Translations under genes and position numbers: made by a program
Shown: in pieces, positions 1 to 5,882 of the stretch
How the letters are laid out: the number at the start of each line of letters is the position of its first letter
Position numbering within the stretch: position 1 is the first letter of the stretch
From: an uncultured Sphingomonadaceae bacterium
GTDB lineage: Bacteria; Pseudomonadota; Alphaproteobacteria; Sphingomonadales; Sphingomonadaceae
Direction: 5' to 3'
Length of the DNA stretch: 13,998 bases
NCBI GenBank assembly: GCA_946479505.1
Contig: CAMLGC010000066.1
Span: 1-13,998 of the forward strand
Notes under the pieces: generated by a model
What the model was told of the DNA's origin: nothing
Database searches by the model: none
Seen by the model: only the letters and a program-made list of their open reading frames with translations

Positions 1-1465
1 CCTGCGGCCAGTGATTGCGGCCGTTGACGATGATCATGTCCTTGGCGCGGCCGACAATGTAGATGTAGTCATCCGAGACATAGCCCATGTCGCCGGTATC
101 GAGCCATCCGTCGGCCATGCAGGCATCGGTCGCGTCCGGGTCGCGGAAATAGCCGCGCATCAGCGACGGCCCCGCGCACCAGATCTTCCCGATCGCGCCA
201 TCGGGGAGCGGCGTTCCGTCTTCCTCGCGGACCTCGACCCGCATGTCCTTGACGGGTTTGCCGCAATTGACGATCGCGCGGAAGCGCTGCGGCCGATCCT
301 GCCCGGCGGGCACGCCCGAAAGCTGGGTCTCCTCGACCAACTCGACCCGGATGCCTTCGCCCGGTGGCATGATCGAGACCGCGAGGGTCGCTTCGGCTAG
401 CCCGTAGCTCGGCAGGAAGGCCGATGCCTGGAAGCCCGCATCGGTGAACGCATCGACGAAGCTCTGCATCACATCGGGACGGATCATATCGGCGCCGTTT
501 CCGGCGAGCCGCCAGCCGGAAAGGTCGAACCGATCCGAGACCTTGGTCTGGCTCGACATGCGGCGCGCGCAGATATCGTAGCCGAAGGTCGGCGAATAGC
601 TGATCGCGGTGCCGCCGGTCAGAGCCGCGCGTGTGATGAGATCGAGCCACGCAAGCGGGCGTCGCGCAAAATCCTCGGTCTTGAGATAGTCGACCGATAC
701 CTGGTTCGCGACGGGCGACAGGAAACAGCCGACCAGCCCCATGTCGTGATACCAGGGCAGCCACGACACGCAGCGGTCGGTGCCGGTGAGCTGCATCCCG
801 TGCGCATGCGCGGCGAGATTGTTGAGCAGCGCGTGATGCGTGATGATGACGCCGTGCGGGAAGCGCGTCGAGCCGCTCGAATATTGCAGATAGGCGATGT
901 CGTCGCTCTTCGCCGGGGGAAGCGCCGCCTCCGGGGCCTCCCGCGCCGCGAGCGCATCCCAATCGATCGCGTCCAGCCCCGCCAGATGGGCGGCCTCGAT
1001 CGCCATTGCGGAGAGCTCGGGCGGGAAGATCAACAGCTTCGGATCGCAGCTCGCGAGCTGGACGCGGAGCTGTTCGACGTACGATTCCTTGCCGCCGAAC
1101 GATGTCGGCAACGGAAGCGGCACCGGCCATGCGCCGGCATAGACCGCCCCGAAGAAAAGCATCGCGAATTCGGGACCCGTCTCCGCAACGAGCGCGATTC
1201 GGTCGCCCGGGCGGATCCCGGCGGCGATGAGCCGATAGGCCGAGGCGAGCGCATCCCGGCGCAGTTCGGCAAATGAATAGGCCTGCACCAATGCGCCGCG
1301 CGGATCGTGAAAATTCAGGCCTCGCGCGCCCATCGCGGCATAGTCGAGCGCGTCGCCCAACGTCGCGAAATCGGCGCAGCGCCGCGGCAGCGCGTCGTCG
1401 GTCGGGGTTGCAACCAACCCGGTCGCACCGACGACGTCGACCCGCTCGAGTTCGTTGGTCATCAT
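1..1465 (-). CDS. Fatty-acyl-AMP ligase (FAAL-type acyl-activating enzyme), C-terminus cut by the window edge
   Basis: An open frame of 488 codons runs leftward from ATGATG at 1465 and off the left edge. It belongs to the ANL adenylate-forming family. The A3 phosphate loop YSSGSTRFPHG is at about residues 195-205. The form STRxPxG, in place of the usual STGxPKG, is typical of FAALs related to FadD28/FadD32. SWLPWYHDMGLVG (about 234-246), FLPSYGLAEATLAVS, the DTGDMGY motif and VNGRNHWPQ near the edge also fit. FAALs make acyl-adenylates and usually pass them to an acyl carrier protein rather than to CoA, but no carrier protein is in view. The start is supported by GAGAGGGG about 9 nt upstream. 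Sphingolipid or polyketide/lipopeptide lipidation are possible roles, but that is inference. An acyl-ACP or acyl-CoA synthetase role is the main alternative. Family is near certain, substrate unknown. Confidence 0.88.
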   Translation of the reverse strand, partial: MMTNELERVDVVGATGLVATPTDDALPRRCADFATLGDALDYAAMGARGLNFHDPRGALVQAYSFAELRRDALASAYRLIAAGIRPGDRIALVAETGPEFAMLFFGAVYAGAWPVPLPLPTSFGGKESYVEQLRVQLASCDPKLLIFPPELSAMAIEAAHLAGLDAIDWDALAAREAPEAALPPAKSDDIAYLQYSSGSTRFPHGVIITHHALLNNLAAHAHGMQLTGTDRCVSWLPWYHDMGLVGCFLSPVANQVSVDYLKTEDFARRPLAWLDLITRAALTGGTAISYSPTFGYDICARRMSSQTKVSDRFDLSGWRLAGNGADMIRPDVMQSFVDAFTDAGFQASAFLPSYGLAEATLAVSIMPPGEGIRVELVEETQLSGVPAGQDRPQRFRAIVNCGKPVKDMRVEVREEDGTPLPDGAIGKIWCAGPSLMRGYFRDPDATDACMADGWLDTGDMGYVSDDYIYIVGRAKDMIIVNGRNHWPQ

Positions 1466-1550
1466 CCGTTCGCGCCCCTCTCGTCGCGCAGCATCTGCGA
1501 AAAACGTCGACCGCATGCCGCGGCCAGGCTCGCTCTGCCCCGCGCTGACG

Positions 1551-1579
1551 TTCAAATTCCGTTGCGAGTGTGGCACAAT
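1551..1579 (+). promoter_or_regulatory. Candidate recX promoter giving an almost leaderless mRNA
   Basis: TTCAAA (1551-1556) and CACAAT (1574-1579) are separated by 17 bp; each matches the sigma-70 consensus at 4 of 6 positions. The predicted transcript start, near 1586, is only about 2 nt before the recX ATG. This fits the absence of any purine-rich Shine-Dalgarno sequence there. The match is weak and GC-rich alphaproteobacterial promoters are hard to call by eye. Confidence 0.3.
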
Positions 1580-1587
1580 GATGGCGC

Positions 1588-2124
1588 ATGACCGCCCCGC
1601 GCCGCCCCCCCAAGCCGCTCGACGCCGCGGCGCTCGATCGGTTGGCGTTGCGCTACGTCGAGCGGTTCGCAACCACCCGTGCCAAGCTCGCGACGTATCT
1701 GACGCGCAAGATTCGCGAGCGTGGGTGGGAAGGGGCCGCCGCCGACCCGGCAGCAATCGCGGAACGGATGGCGATGCTCGGCTATGTCGACGATCGCGCC
1801 TTCGCAGAGGCGCGCGCCCGATCGGTGACCCGGCGCGGGCTGGGCGGCCGCCGAGTCGCGGACGCATTGCGCGCCGCCGGGATCGATCAGGCCGACGCCG
1901 AAGCGGCCGCTCCGATCATCGACGCGGGCGCGCTCGACGCCGCGCTCGCCTTTGCTCGCCGCCGCCGAATCGGCCCGTTTGGCGGATGCGAGCCCGATCG
2001 GCAGGTACGCGAAAAGCAGCTCGCGGCGATGATTCGCGGCGGCCACGATTTCGCGCTCGCGCGCAAAATTGTCGCGACCGCCCCCGGCGAGGATGTCGAC
2101 TGGTTCGATTCGGCACGATCGTAA
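1588..2124 (+). CDS. recX: RecX family regulatory protein
   Basis: The product has 178 residues. RecX proteins are small, all-helical, cytoplasmic modulators that bind RecA filaments and usually limit recombinase activity. The typical helical repeats are visible: LDRLALRYVERFATTRAKLATYLTRK near residues 16-41, then a segment with LGYVDDRAFAEARARSV, then RRGLGGRRVADALRAAGI. GYVDDRAFA is a hallmark of the family (commonly GYLDDxxFA). The length is normal for RecX. ATG at 1588 is the only in-frame ATG near the N-terminus and has no good Shine-Dalgarno sequence. The gene is divergent from the FAAL gene, with a 122-bp gap, and recA is not adjacent. About 70 bp separate it from the cold shock gene, so it may be transcribed alone. 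Confidence 0.85.
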   Translation: MTAPRRPPKPLDAAALDRLALRYVERFATTRAKLATYLTRKIRERGWEGAAADPAAIAERMAMLGYVDDRAFAEARARSVTRRGLGGRRVADALRAAGIDQADAEAAAPIIDAGALDAALAFARRRRIGPFGGCEPDRQVREKQLAAMIRGGHDFALARKIVATAPGEDVDWFDSARS

Positions 2125-2192
2125 GCGCGCGATCAACCCTTTTCGACTCGGCGTTTTCTTGTGATACAGGGCGTCCTTGGGGGTAGTTCGTG

Positions 2193-2768
2193 ATGAGTGT
2201 GAGTCCGCGGCCGGCACCGCACGCGCCGGAAGAACGAGAACAGGCCGTTGGTTCGGAGGCCGGCGAGCGCGCCTATTCGGGCACGCTCAAATGGTTCGAT
2301 GTTACGCGCGGCTTCGGCTTTCTGGTCGCCGACGAGCCCGGTGTGGGCGATATCCTGATCCATTTTACCGTGCTGCAACCGCACGGCCGTCGAAGTCTGC
2401 CCGAGGGCGCGCGGGTCGAGTGCGTTGCGGTGCAGCGCGAACGGGGGCTCCAGGCGCGCGAGATCGTGTCGATCGATCTCAGCGATGTCGTCGAGCCCGA
2501 AGCGCGGCCGCGCAATTCGAGCCATGGCGATATCGACGAGCTCGTCGATCGAGCCGGGCCGTTCGAGCCGGTTCGGGTGAAATGGTTCAACCGCCTGAAG
2601 GGCTACGGATTCCTGGTGCGTGACGGCGGCCCGGCTGATATCTTCATCCATATCGAGACTTTGCGCCGCGCTGATATTGCCGACATCGAGCCGGAGCAGA
2701 TGCTCCGCGCGCGCGTTGTCGAGGCGGGCAAGGGGCCGCTCGCGGTCGCAGTGGAAAAAGAAGGGTAA
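2193..2768 (+). CDS. Cold shock protein with two cold shock domains
   Basis: The product has 191 residues from ATG 2193; GTG at 2190 is an alternative one codon earlier. Two OB-fold cold shock domains are visible, at about residues 28-96 and 126-189, joined by a linker of about 30 residues. Each has both RNA-binding motifs: RNP1 as GFGFLV and GYGFLV, RNP2 as DILIHF and DIFIHI. The preceding KWF ([18 protein letters not shown]) is also conserved. Such proteins bind single-stranded RNA or DNA and melt mRNA structure. Two-domain forms are common in Alphaproteobacteria (Caulobacter CspC/CspD), where they are linked to stationary phase more than to cold. A GGGGG run at 2179-2183 is the likely ribosome binding site. 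The DUF192 lipoprotein gene starts 6 nt after the stop, so the two are probably co-transcribed. Confidence 0.92.
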   Translation: MSVSPRPAPHAPEEREQAVGSEAGERAYSGTLKWFDVTRGFGFLVADEPGVGDILIHFTVLQPHGRRSLPEGARVECVAVQRERGLQAREIVSIDLSDVVEPEARPRNSSHGDIDELVDRAGPFEPVRVKWFNRLKGYGFLVRDGGPADIFIHIETLRRADIADIEPEQMLRARVVEAGKGPLAVAVEKEG

Positions 2769-2774
2769 CGGGCA

Positions 2775-3266
2775 ATGAGATCACGGTTCCTCGTCGCGGC
2801 GGCCGCGGCGCTCGCACTTTCCGGATGCACCGGCGGCAATGCCGCTCAGAGCGCCTCCAACGAGGCCGCCGAGGCCAAAATGATGCCGGTGACGATCACC
2901 AGCGCGACCACCGGCCCGCACACGTTCGATGTCGAAGTCGCCAAGACCGCGGCCGAGCAGGAGCGGGGCTTGATGTTCCGCACCGACATTCCGCAAGACG
3001 GGGGGATGATCTTCTGGCCCTATCCGGCAGGCGGCGGGGCGCCGCGTGAGGCGAGCTTCTGGATGAAGAACACGCCGAGCCCGCTCGATATCATCTACAT
3101 CCGGCCGGATCACACGATCGCGCGGATCGCGGAGAACGCCACACCCTATTCGACCGCGCCGATCATGTCGGGCGAGCCGGTGAGCGCGGTGCTCGAATTG
3201 CGCGGCGGGCGGACAGCCGAGCTCGGCATCGCCGAAAACGATCGGGTGAGCTGGCCGGGAAACTGA
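2775..3266 (+). CDS. DUF192 family lipoprotein
   Basis: The product has 163 residues. The N-terminus is a lipoprotein signal peptide: basic start, hydrophobic stretch, lipobox LSGC with the acylated Cys at residue 18. The mature part has the DUF192 signatures ERGLMFR (about 63-69), MIF (78-80) and FWMKNTPSPLDIIYI (95-109), followed by the usual C-terminal VLELRGG segment. DUF192 proteins are small single-domain secreted or anchored proteins of unknown biochemical function. This one should sit in the periplasmic leaflet of a membrane. AAGGG, about 9 nt before ATG 2775, serves as ribosome binding site. It follows the cold shock gene by 6 nt and precedes the NDUFA12 gene by 80 nt. Family assignment is firm; function is unknown. 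Confidence 0.9.
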   Translation: MRSRFLVAAAAALALSGCTGGNAAQSASNEAAEAKMMPVTITSATTGPHTFDVEVAKTAAEQERGLMFRTDIPQDGGMIFWPYPAGGGAPREASFWMKNTPSPLDIIYIRPDHTIARIAENATPYSTAPIMSGEPVSAVLELRGGRTAELGIAENDRVSWPGN

Positions 3267-3346
3267 TCGCGGCTGGTCCGATCGTTGGGCGCATGGATGC
3301 CGATACGAGTGTTGCCGGGCCTTTCGCCACGGGCTAAGCGCGAGCC

Positions 3347-3736
3347 ATGGGACTGCTCAAATCGATCTTCACCTGGTGGGAAGGCGCCACCTTCGGCACG
3401 TGGATGGGCCTCGGCGGCAAGAACAGGGTCGGCGAGGATGCGCTCGGCAACAGCTATTACGAAGGCGGCCGCACCGTCCACGGGCTGCCGCAGCGCTGGG
3501 TGATCTACAAGGGGTCGAACGACGCAAGCCGGGTTCCGCCCGACTGGTTCTCGTGGCTGCATCATCAGATTGACGACGTGCCCGATCGTGCGCTGCCGCC
3601 GGTGCGGCGCTGGGAAAAGCCGCCGGTTCCGAACATGACGGGCACCGGGCTCGCCTATCGGCCCCCCGGCGCGCTCGAGAAGGGCGGACACCGGGCCGCC
3701 GCGACGGGCGATTACGAAGCCTGGTCACCCGAATGA
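3347..3736 (+). CDS. NDUFA12-like NADH:ubiquinone oxidoreductase accessory subunit
   Basis: The product has 129 residues and resembles mitochondrial complex I subunit NDUFA12 (B17.2), which Alphaproteobacteria share with mitochondria. It binds the peripheral arm near the quinone-reduction region. Family motifs are visible in order: ALGNSYYEG (about 32-40), RWVIYKG (about 51-57) with the small insert before PPDWFSWLHH (about 64-73), and a Pro-rich C-terminal part with KPPVPNMTGTGLAYRPPG. It has no signal peptide or membrane segment, as expected for a peripheral subunit on the cytoplasmic side. Its stop codon shares an ATGA overlap with the start of the DUF2155 gene, so the two are probably translationally coupled. 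The nuo operon itself is not in the window. Confidence 0.92.
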   Translation: MGLLKSIFTWWEGATFGTWMGLGGKNRVGEDALGNSYYEGGRTVHGLPQRWVIYKGSNDASRVPPDWFSWLHHQIDDVPDRALPPVRRWEKPPVPNMTGTGLAYRPPGALEKGGHRAAATGDYEAWSPE

Positions 3737-4434
3737 TCGGCGGCGTGCGGTTCCTCGGCGGGGCGGCGCTCGCGGGCGCGCTCGGCATCGGCGCCTGGCA
3801 GGGCATCGAAGCGATGCGCGCGCCCGCCGCGCCGACCGCCGTGCCCACTTCCTCGGTCGAGGAAGGGAGCGAGACCACGTCGGACATCGTCACGGTCGAC
3901 GTGCCGCAGGAGACGATCAGCGAGGCCGGCGCGACGCCGATGGCTCAGCGCGTGGCGGTGCTGGGGTTCTTGAACAAGCGCAACGGCGAAAGCCGCGACA
4001 TCACGCTCAAGCCAGGTCAGGCGGTGCGCGTCGGCGATGCGGTCGTGCGGCTGCGCGCGTGCGAACAAACGGCACCCTGGGAGCAGACGCAGGATACCGG
4101 CGCATTCGTCCAGCTCGACGTGCGGCAATCCGATGAGAGCTGGCGGCGGATTTTCTCGGGCTGGCTGTTCAAGGAGCGCCCGGCGCTCAACGTTGTCCAA
4201 CACCCGATCTACGACGTGTGGACCAAGAGCTGCAAGATGTCGCGTCCCGACAGCGGACCGGAAACCGTGTCGCTCGGGTCGGTCACGGCCGGCGCGTCGA
4301 GCGCGAAGAAGTCGGGCGGGGCCAAAGAGCCGGCTGACGAGAATGACGCGGCACCCGAAGCGGTGCCCGCGGCCGAGCCGGCGCGGCCCGCGCCCGCCAG
4401 CTCGCCGAGCGCCGACGCCAACGCCGCGAGATAA
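3733..4434 (+). CDS. DUF2155 domain protein with an N-terminal membrane segment
   Basis: The product has 233 residues. An N-terminal hydrophobic segment (about 5-25) suggests export or membrane anchoring. An acidic Thr/Ser-rich linker follows. The DUF2155 core is at about residues 73-168: AVLGFLNKRNG, TLKPGQAVRVGDAVVRLRACEQTAPWEQ, an AFVQLDV strand, then GWLFKERPALNVVQHPIYDVW ending at Cys167. Two cysteines, C110 and C167, could form a disulfide. Function is unknown. The last 65 or so residues are low-complexity (Ala, Pro, Ser, Glu) and lie almost wholly in the 226-nt antisense overlap with aat, so this tail may exist only because aat is conserved on the other strand. The start overlaps the NDUFA12 stop (ATGA). 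The order NDUFA12-DUF2155-aat recurs in Alphaproteobacteria as I recall it, which supports both calls. Confidence 0.85.
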   Translation: MIGGVRFLGGAALAGALGIGAWQGIEAMRAPAAPTAVPTSSVEEGSETTSDIVTVDVPQETISEAGATPMAQRVAVLGFLNKRNGESRDITLKPGQAVRVGDAVVRLRACEQTAPWEQTQDTGAFVQLDVRQSDESWRRIFSGWLFKERPALNVVQHPIYDVWTKSCKMSRPDSGPETVSLGSVTAGASSAKKSGGAKEPADENDAAPEAVPAAEPARPAPASSPSADANAAR

Positions 4435-4979
4435 TCGTTTCGCGGAATTTCGATCGCGCCCAGCGATGCGAGGTGATCGGTCTGGAACTGACAGTCGAGC
4501 AGGGTGAACCGCCCGGCCTTGAGCCGCGCGACGAGCCAGGCGAGCGCGACCTTGGACGCATCGGTGGCGCGGCTCACCATGCTTTCGCCGAAAAAGGCGC
4601 GGCCGAGCGCGAGGCCATACAGCCCACCTGCCAGCCGGCCGTCGATCCAGCATTCGATCGAATGCGCGAAGCCCATCCGGTGGAGCTCGGTGAAGACGCG
4701 CTCGATCGGCCGGTTGATCCAGGTGTCGGGGCGGTCCTGAACCGATTCGGCGCACAGGGCGAGCGTGTCGGCGAAAGCGGTGTCCGCGGTGACACGGAAG
4801 CGGTCGGCGGCAATGACCTTGCGGAGCGAGCGCGAGATGCGCAGCCCGTGGAGCGGCAGGACTGCGCGCTGGCGTGGCTCTACCCAGAACACGCCGGCCG
4901 CCTCGCGGCTGTCGGCCATCGGGAACACGCCGGCCGCATAGCCGCCGAGCACAAGCTGCGGATCGAGCATGTCCATCAT
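4209..4979 (-). CDS. aat: Leucyl/phenylalanyl-tRNA--protein transferase
   Basis: The product has 256 residues. Aat moves Leu or Phe from its tRNA to N-terminal Arg/Lys of proteins and so marks them for ClpS/ClpAP degradation (N-end rule) in the cytoplasm. Family motifs appear in order: GVFPMADSRE (17-26), FWVEPRQRAVLPL (31-43), RVTADTAF (62-69), TWINRP (86-91), HSIECW (106-111), GGLYGLALGRAFFGESM (118-134), LLDCQ (160-164) and SLGAIEIPR (172-180). An unusual Ala/Ser/Gly-rich linker (about 190-220) precedes a tail, GPLSGRDILQLLVHTS, that I recall as common in sphingomonad homologues. The start is ATGATG at 4979; no strong Shine-Dalgarno sequence is visible. A short out-of-frame ORF (ATG at 5002, eight codons) ends on it. 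The 3' part overlaps the DUF2155 gene antisense for 226 nt. Confidence 0.93.
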   Translation of the reverse strand: MMDMLDPQLVLGGYAAGVFPMADSREAAGVFWVEPRQRAVLPLHGLRISRSLRKVIAADRFRVTADTAFADTLALCAESVQDRPDTWINRPIERVFTELHRMGFAHSIECWIDGRLAGGLYGLALGRAFFGESMVSRATDASKVALAWLVARLKAGRFTLLDCQFQTDHLASLGAIEIPRNDYLAALASALGELAGAGRAGSAAGTASGAASFSSAGSLAPPDFFALDAPAVTDPSDTVSGPLSGRDILQLLVHTS

Positions 4980-5011
4980 CGGGCGTCCGGCGGTGTCGTC
5001 ATCGACTGCGG

Positions 5012-5017
5012 ATTGTG
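5012..5017 (-). promoter_or_regulatory. Possible -10 element upstream of aat
   Basis: Read leftward, TGGCACAAT occurs here, the same nine bases found before recX. CACAAT matches the -10 consensus at 4 of 6 positions, but no convincing -35 hexamer lies 16-18 bp further upstream. The predicted start of transcription, near 5005, would fall just before the out-of-frame ATG at 5002. Weak evidence. Confidence 0.2.
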
Positions 5018-5050
5018 CCAGCTAGCGGACTGCGAGGGTAGCCCGATGCG

Positions 5051-5079
5051 AAAAGGGGCCGGCACGCTGGCCGACCCCT
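5051..5079 (-). terminator. Intrinsic terminator after the MliC-like lipoprotein gene
   Basis: Read leftward the RNA folds as GGGGUCGGC, loop CAGCGU, GCCGGCCCC, then UUUU. This gives a nine-pair stem with one G-U pair that forms only on the minus-strand transcript, plus a flanking A-T pair. It lies about 29 nt after the lipoprotein stop codon. The stem, the U run and the strand-specific G-U pair all point to leftward termination. Confidence 0.8.
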
Positions 5080-5107
5080 GTTGCGTATCCGATCGATGCG
5101 AAGCGAT

Positions 5108-5485
5108 TCAGTGCTTGCAGGTCTTGGTGCCGGAGGGCGTGGTGAGCGTGATGTTGTTCTCGTCGCCGCTCAGCTTGTAGCCGCCTTCGGCCGTCAGCGG
5201 GTCGCCTGCCGTCTGCGCGGTCAGGTGGACGATGTTGCCATCCTTCTCGGTGCGGAGGTTCGCCTGCTTGTCGCCGGCGAAGAAGTCGACATAGGCGAGG
5301 CTGTTGTCCTCGCAGCGATACGACACCGATGCGGTGACGGCGGGCGGCAGCTCGACGGGCGCGGCGTTGGCGAGTGCGGCAGCCATCGGATCGGGCGCGA
5401 CGGTGCTGACGGTTTCGGTCTTCTGTTCGCAGCCGGCAAGGGCCAGCATCGCGATCACGGCGGTGGTGATGGGGAGGGTCTTCAT
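5108..5485 (-). CDS. Small lipoprotein resembling the MliC lysozyme-inhibitor family
   Basis: The product has 125 residues. ATG 5485 is chosen over an in-frame ATG at 5569 because it places a clean lipoprotein signal at the N-terminus: MKTL, a hydrophobic core and lipobox LAGC with Cys19. After an Ala/Pro-rich spacer, a domain of about 70 residues starts with SYRCED (55-60) and ends TKTCKH (120-125). The two cysteines, C58 and C123, could form a disulfide. The pattern of YxC, a beta-rich middle with NLRT and VHLT strands, a GGYKLSGDENNITL strand and a final TCK matches the MliC/PliC family, which inhibits C-type lysozyme in the periplasm. The resemblance is by pattern only, so an uncharacterised lipoprotein is the alternative. 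A terminator follows, and a small membrane protein gene lies upstream on the same strand. Confidence 0.6.
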   Translation of the reverse strand: MKTLPITTAVIAMLALAGCEQKTETVSTVAPDPMAAALANAAPVELPPAVTASVSYRCEDNSLAYVDFFAGDKQANLRTEKDGNIVHLTAQTAGDPLTAEGGYKLSGDENNITLTTPSGTKTCKH

Positions 5486-5495
5486 AGCGGGGCGG

Positions 5496-5524
5496 TGCTT
5501 CGCGCACGCAGCACGTTTCGTCAA
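5496..5524 (-). promoter_or_regulatory. Weak candidate promoter for the MliC-like lipoprotein gene
   Basis: Read leftward, CTTGACG contains a good -35 hexamer (TTGACG, 5519-5524), and 17 bp on lies GAAGCA (5496-5501), a poor -10. The implied transcript start is only a few bases before ATG 5485, which has no clear Shine-Dalgarno sequence. The call rests mainly on the -35 element. Confidence 0.25.
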
Positions 5525-5587
5525 GGGGCCGTTTAGCGGCACCACGCGCGGACTTCGGCGGCGGAACATCGTAGAAACGGCATTTCC

Positions 5588-5752
5588 CTATCGCCGACGC
5601 GATCGGCGGATCGTGCGCCGCACGATCACGACGGTCAGGCCGAGTCCGAGGAGCACCAGCACGGCAATGCCGGCGAGCGACAAGCCTGCGCGCAGCAGCG
5701 CCCAGAGCAGCGTCTCGATGAACCGTGCGATCGCGACCGACAGATGGATCAA
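5588..5752 (-). CDS. Probable 54-residue single-pass membrane protein with TTG start
   Basis: I do not recognise a family. From TTG 5752 the product is 54 residues: a short amphipathic N-terminus (IHLSVAIARFIETLLWALLRA), a hydrophobic transmembrane segment at about residues 23-45 rich in Leu, Val, Gly and Ala, and a strongly basic tail RRTIRRSRRR, which predicts the C-terminus in the cytoplasm. The start is chosen because GAGAGGA lies 8 nt before the TTG. The frame stays open further upstream to ATG 5866, but that extension (Ser, Cys and Arg-rich) looks non-coding and would cover the divergent control region of cysK. The gene lies about 100 nt upstream of the MliC-like lipoprotein on the same strand and 130 nt from divergent cysK. 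It may be a small envelope protein. A chance open frame is possible. Confidence 0.45.
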   Translation of the reverse strand: MIHLSVAIARFIETLLWALLRAGLSLAGIAVLVLLGLGLTVVIVRRTIRRSRRR

Positions 5753-5830
5753 ACCGGCAGTCCTCTCTTCCGGCCGCCTTCCCGAATCGCAGCGGCATCC
5801 GACACCAAACGTGCGAGAGCTTGATAGCTG

Positions 5831-5857
5831 CCAAATATATGATTGGTTGTCCCAACC
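5831..5857. promoter_or_regulatory. AT-rich divergent control region with inverted repeats between the small membrane protein gene and cysK
   Basis: CCAAATATATGATTGG (5831-5846) is an imperfect palindrome in which 6 of 8 base pairs are symmetric. It is followed directly by GGTTG-TCC-CAACC (5845-5857), a 5-bp inverted repeat with a 3-nt loop. TATGAT (5838-5843) is a 5 of 6 match to a -10 element reading toward cysK, without a clear -35. The AT content stands out against the GC-rich surroundings. An operator for a sulfur or cysteine regulator is plausible but unproven. Confidence 0.35.
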
Positions 5858-5882
5858 GCTCGCCAAGGCCTATCTGAACGAC

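Noticed and set aside
1462..1494. Ten-codon frame before the FAAL gene as a leader peptide
   Set aside because: The frame has no ribosome binding site of its own, and any frame in this phase must end on the TGA within ATGATG.
1571..1583. Sigma-54 promoter at TGGCAC before recX and aat
   Set aside because: The second element (TTGCA-like) is missing at the required spacing in both places.
2117..2143. Terminator after recX (GATCG/CGATC followed by TTTT)
   Set aside because: Only five pairs, a large loop, and the T run starts five bases after the stem; too weak to call.
2142..2168. Promoter before the cold shock gene (TTTCGA/GATACA)
   Set aside because: Both hexamers match the consensus poorly and several equally weak pairings exist.
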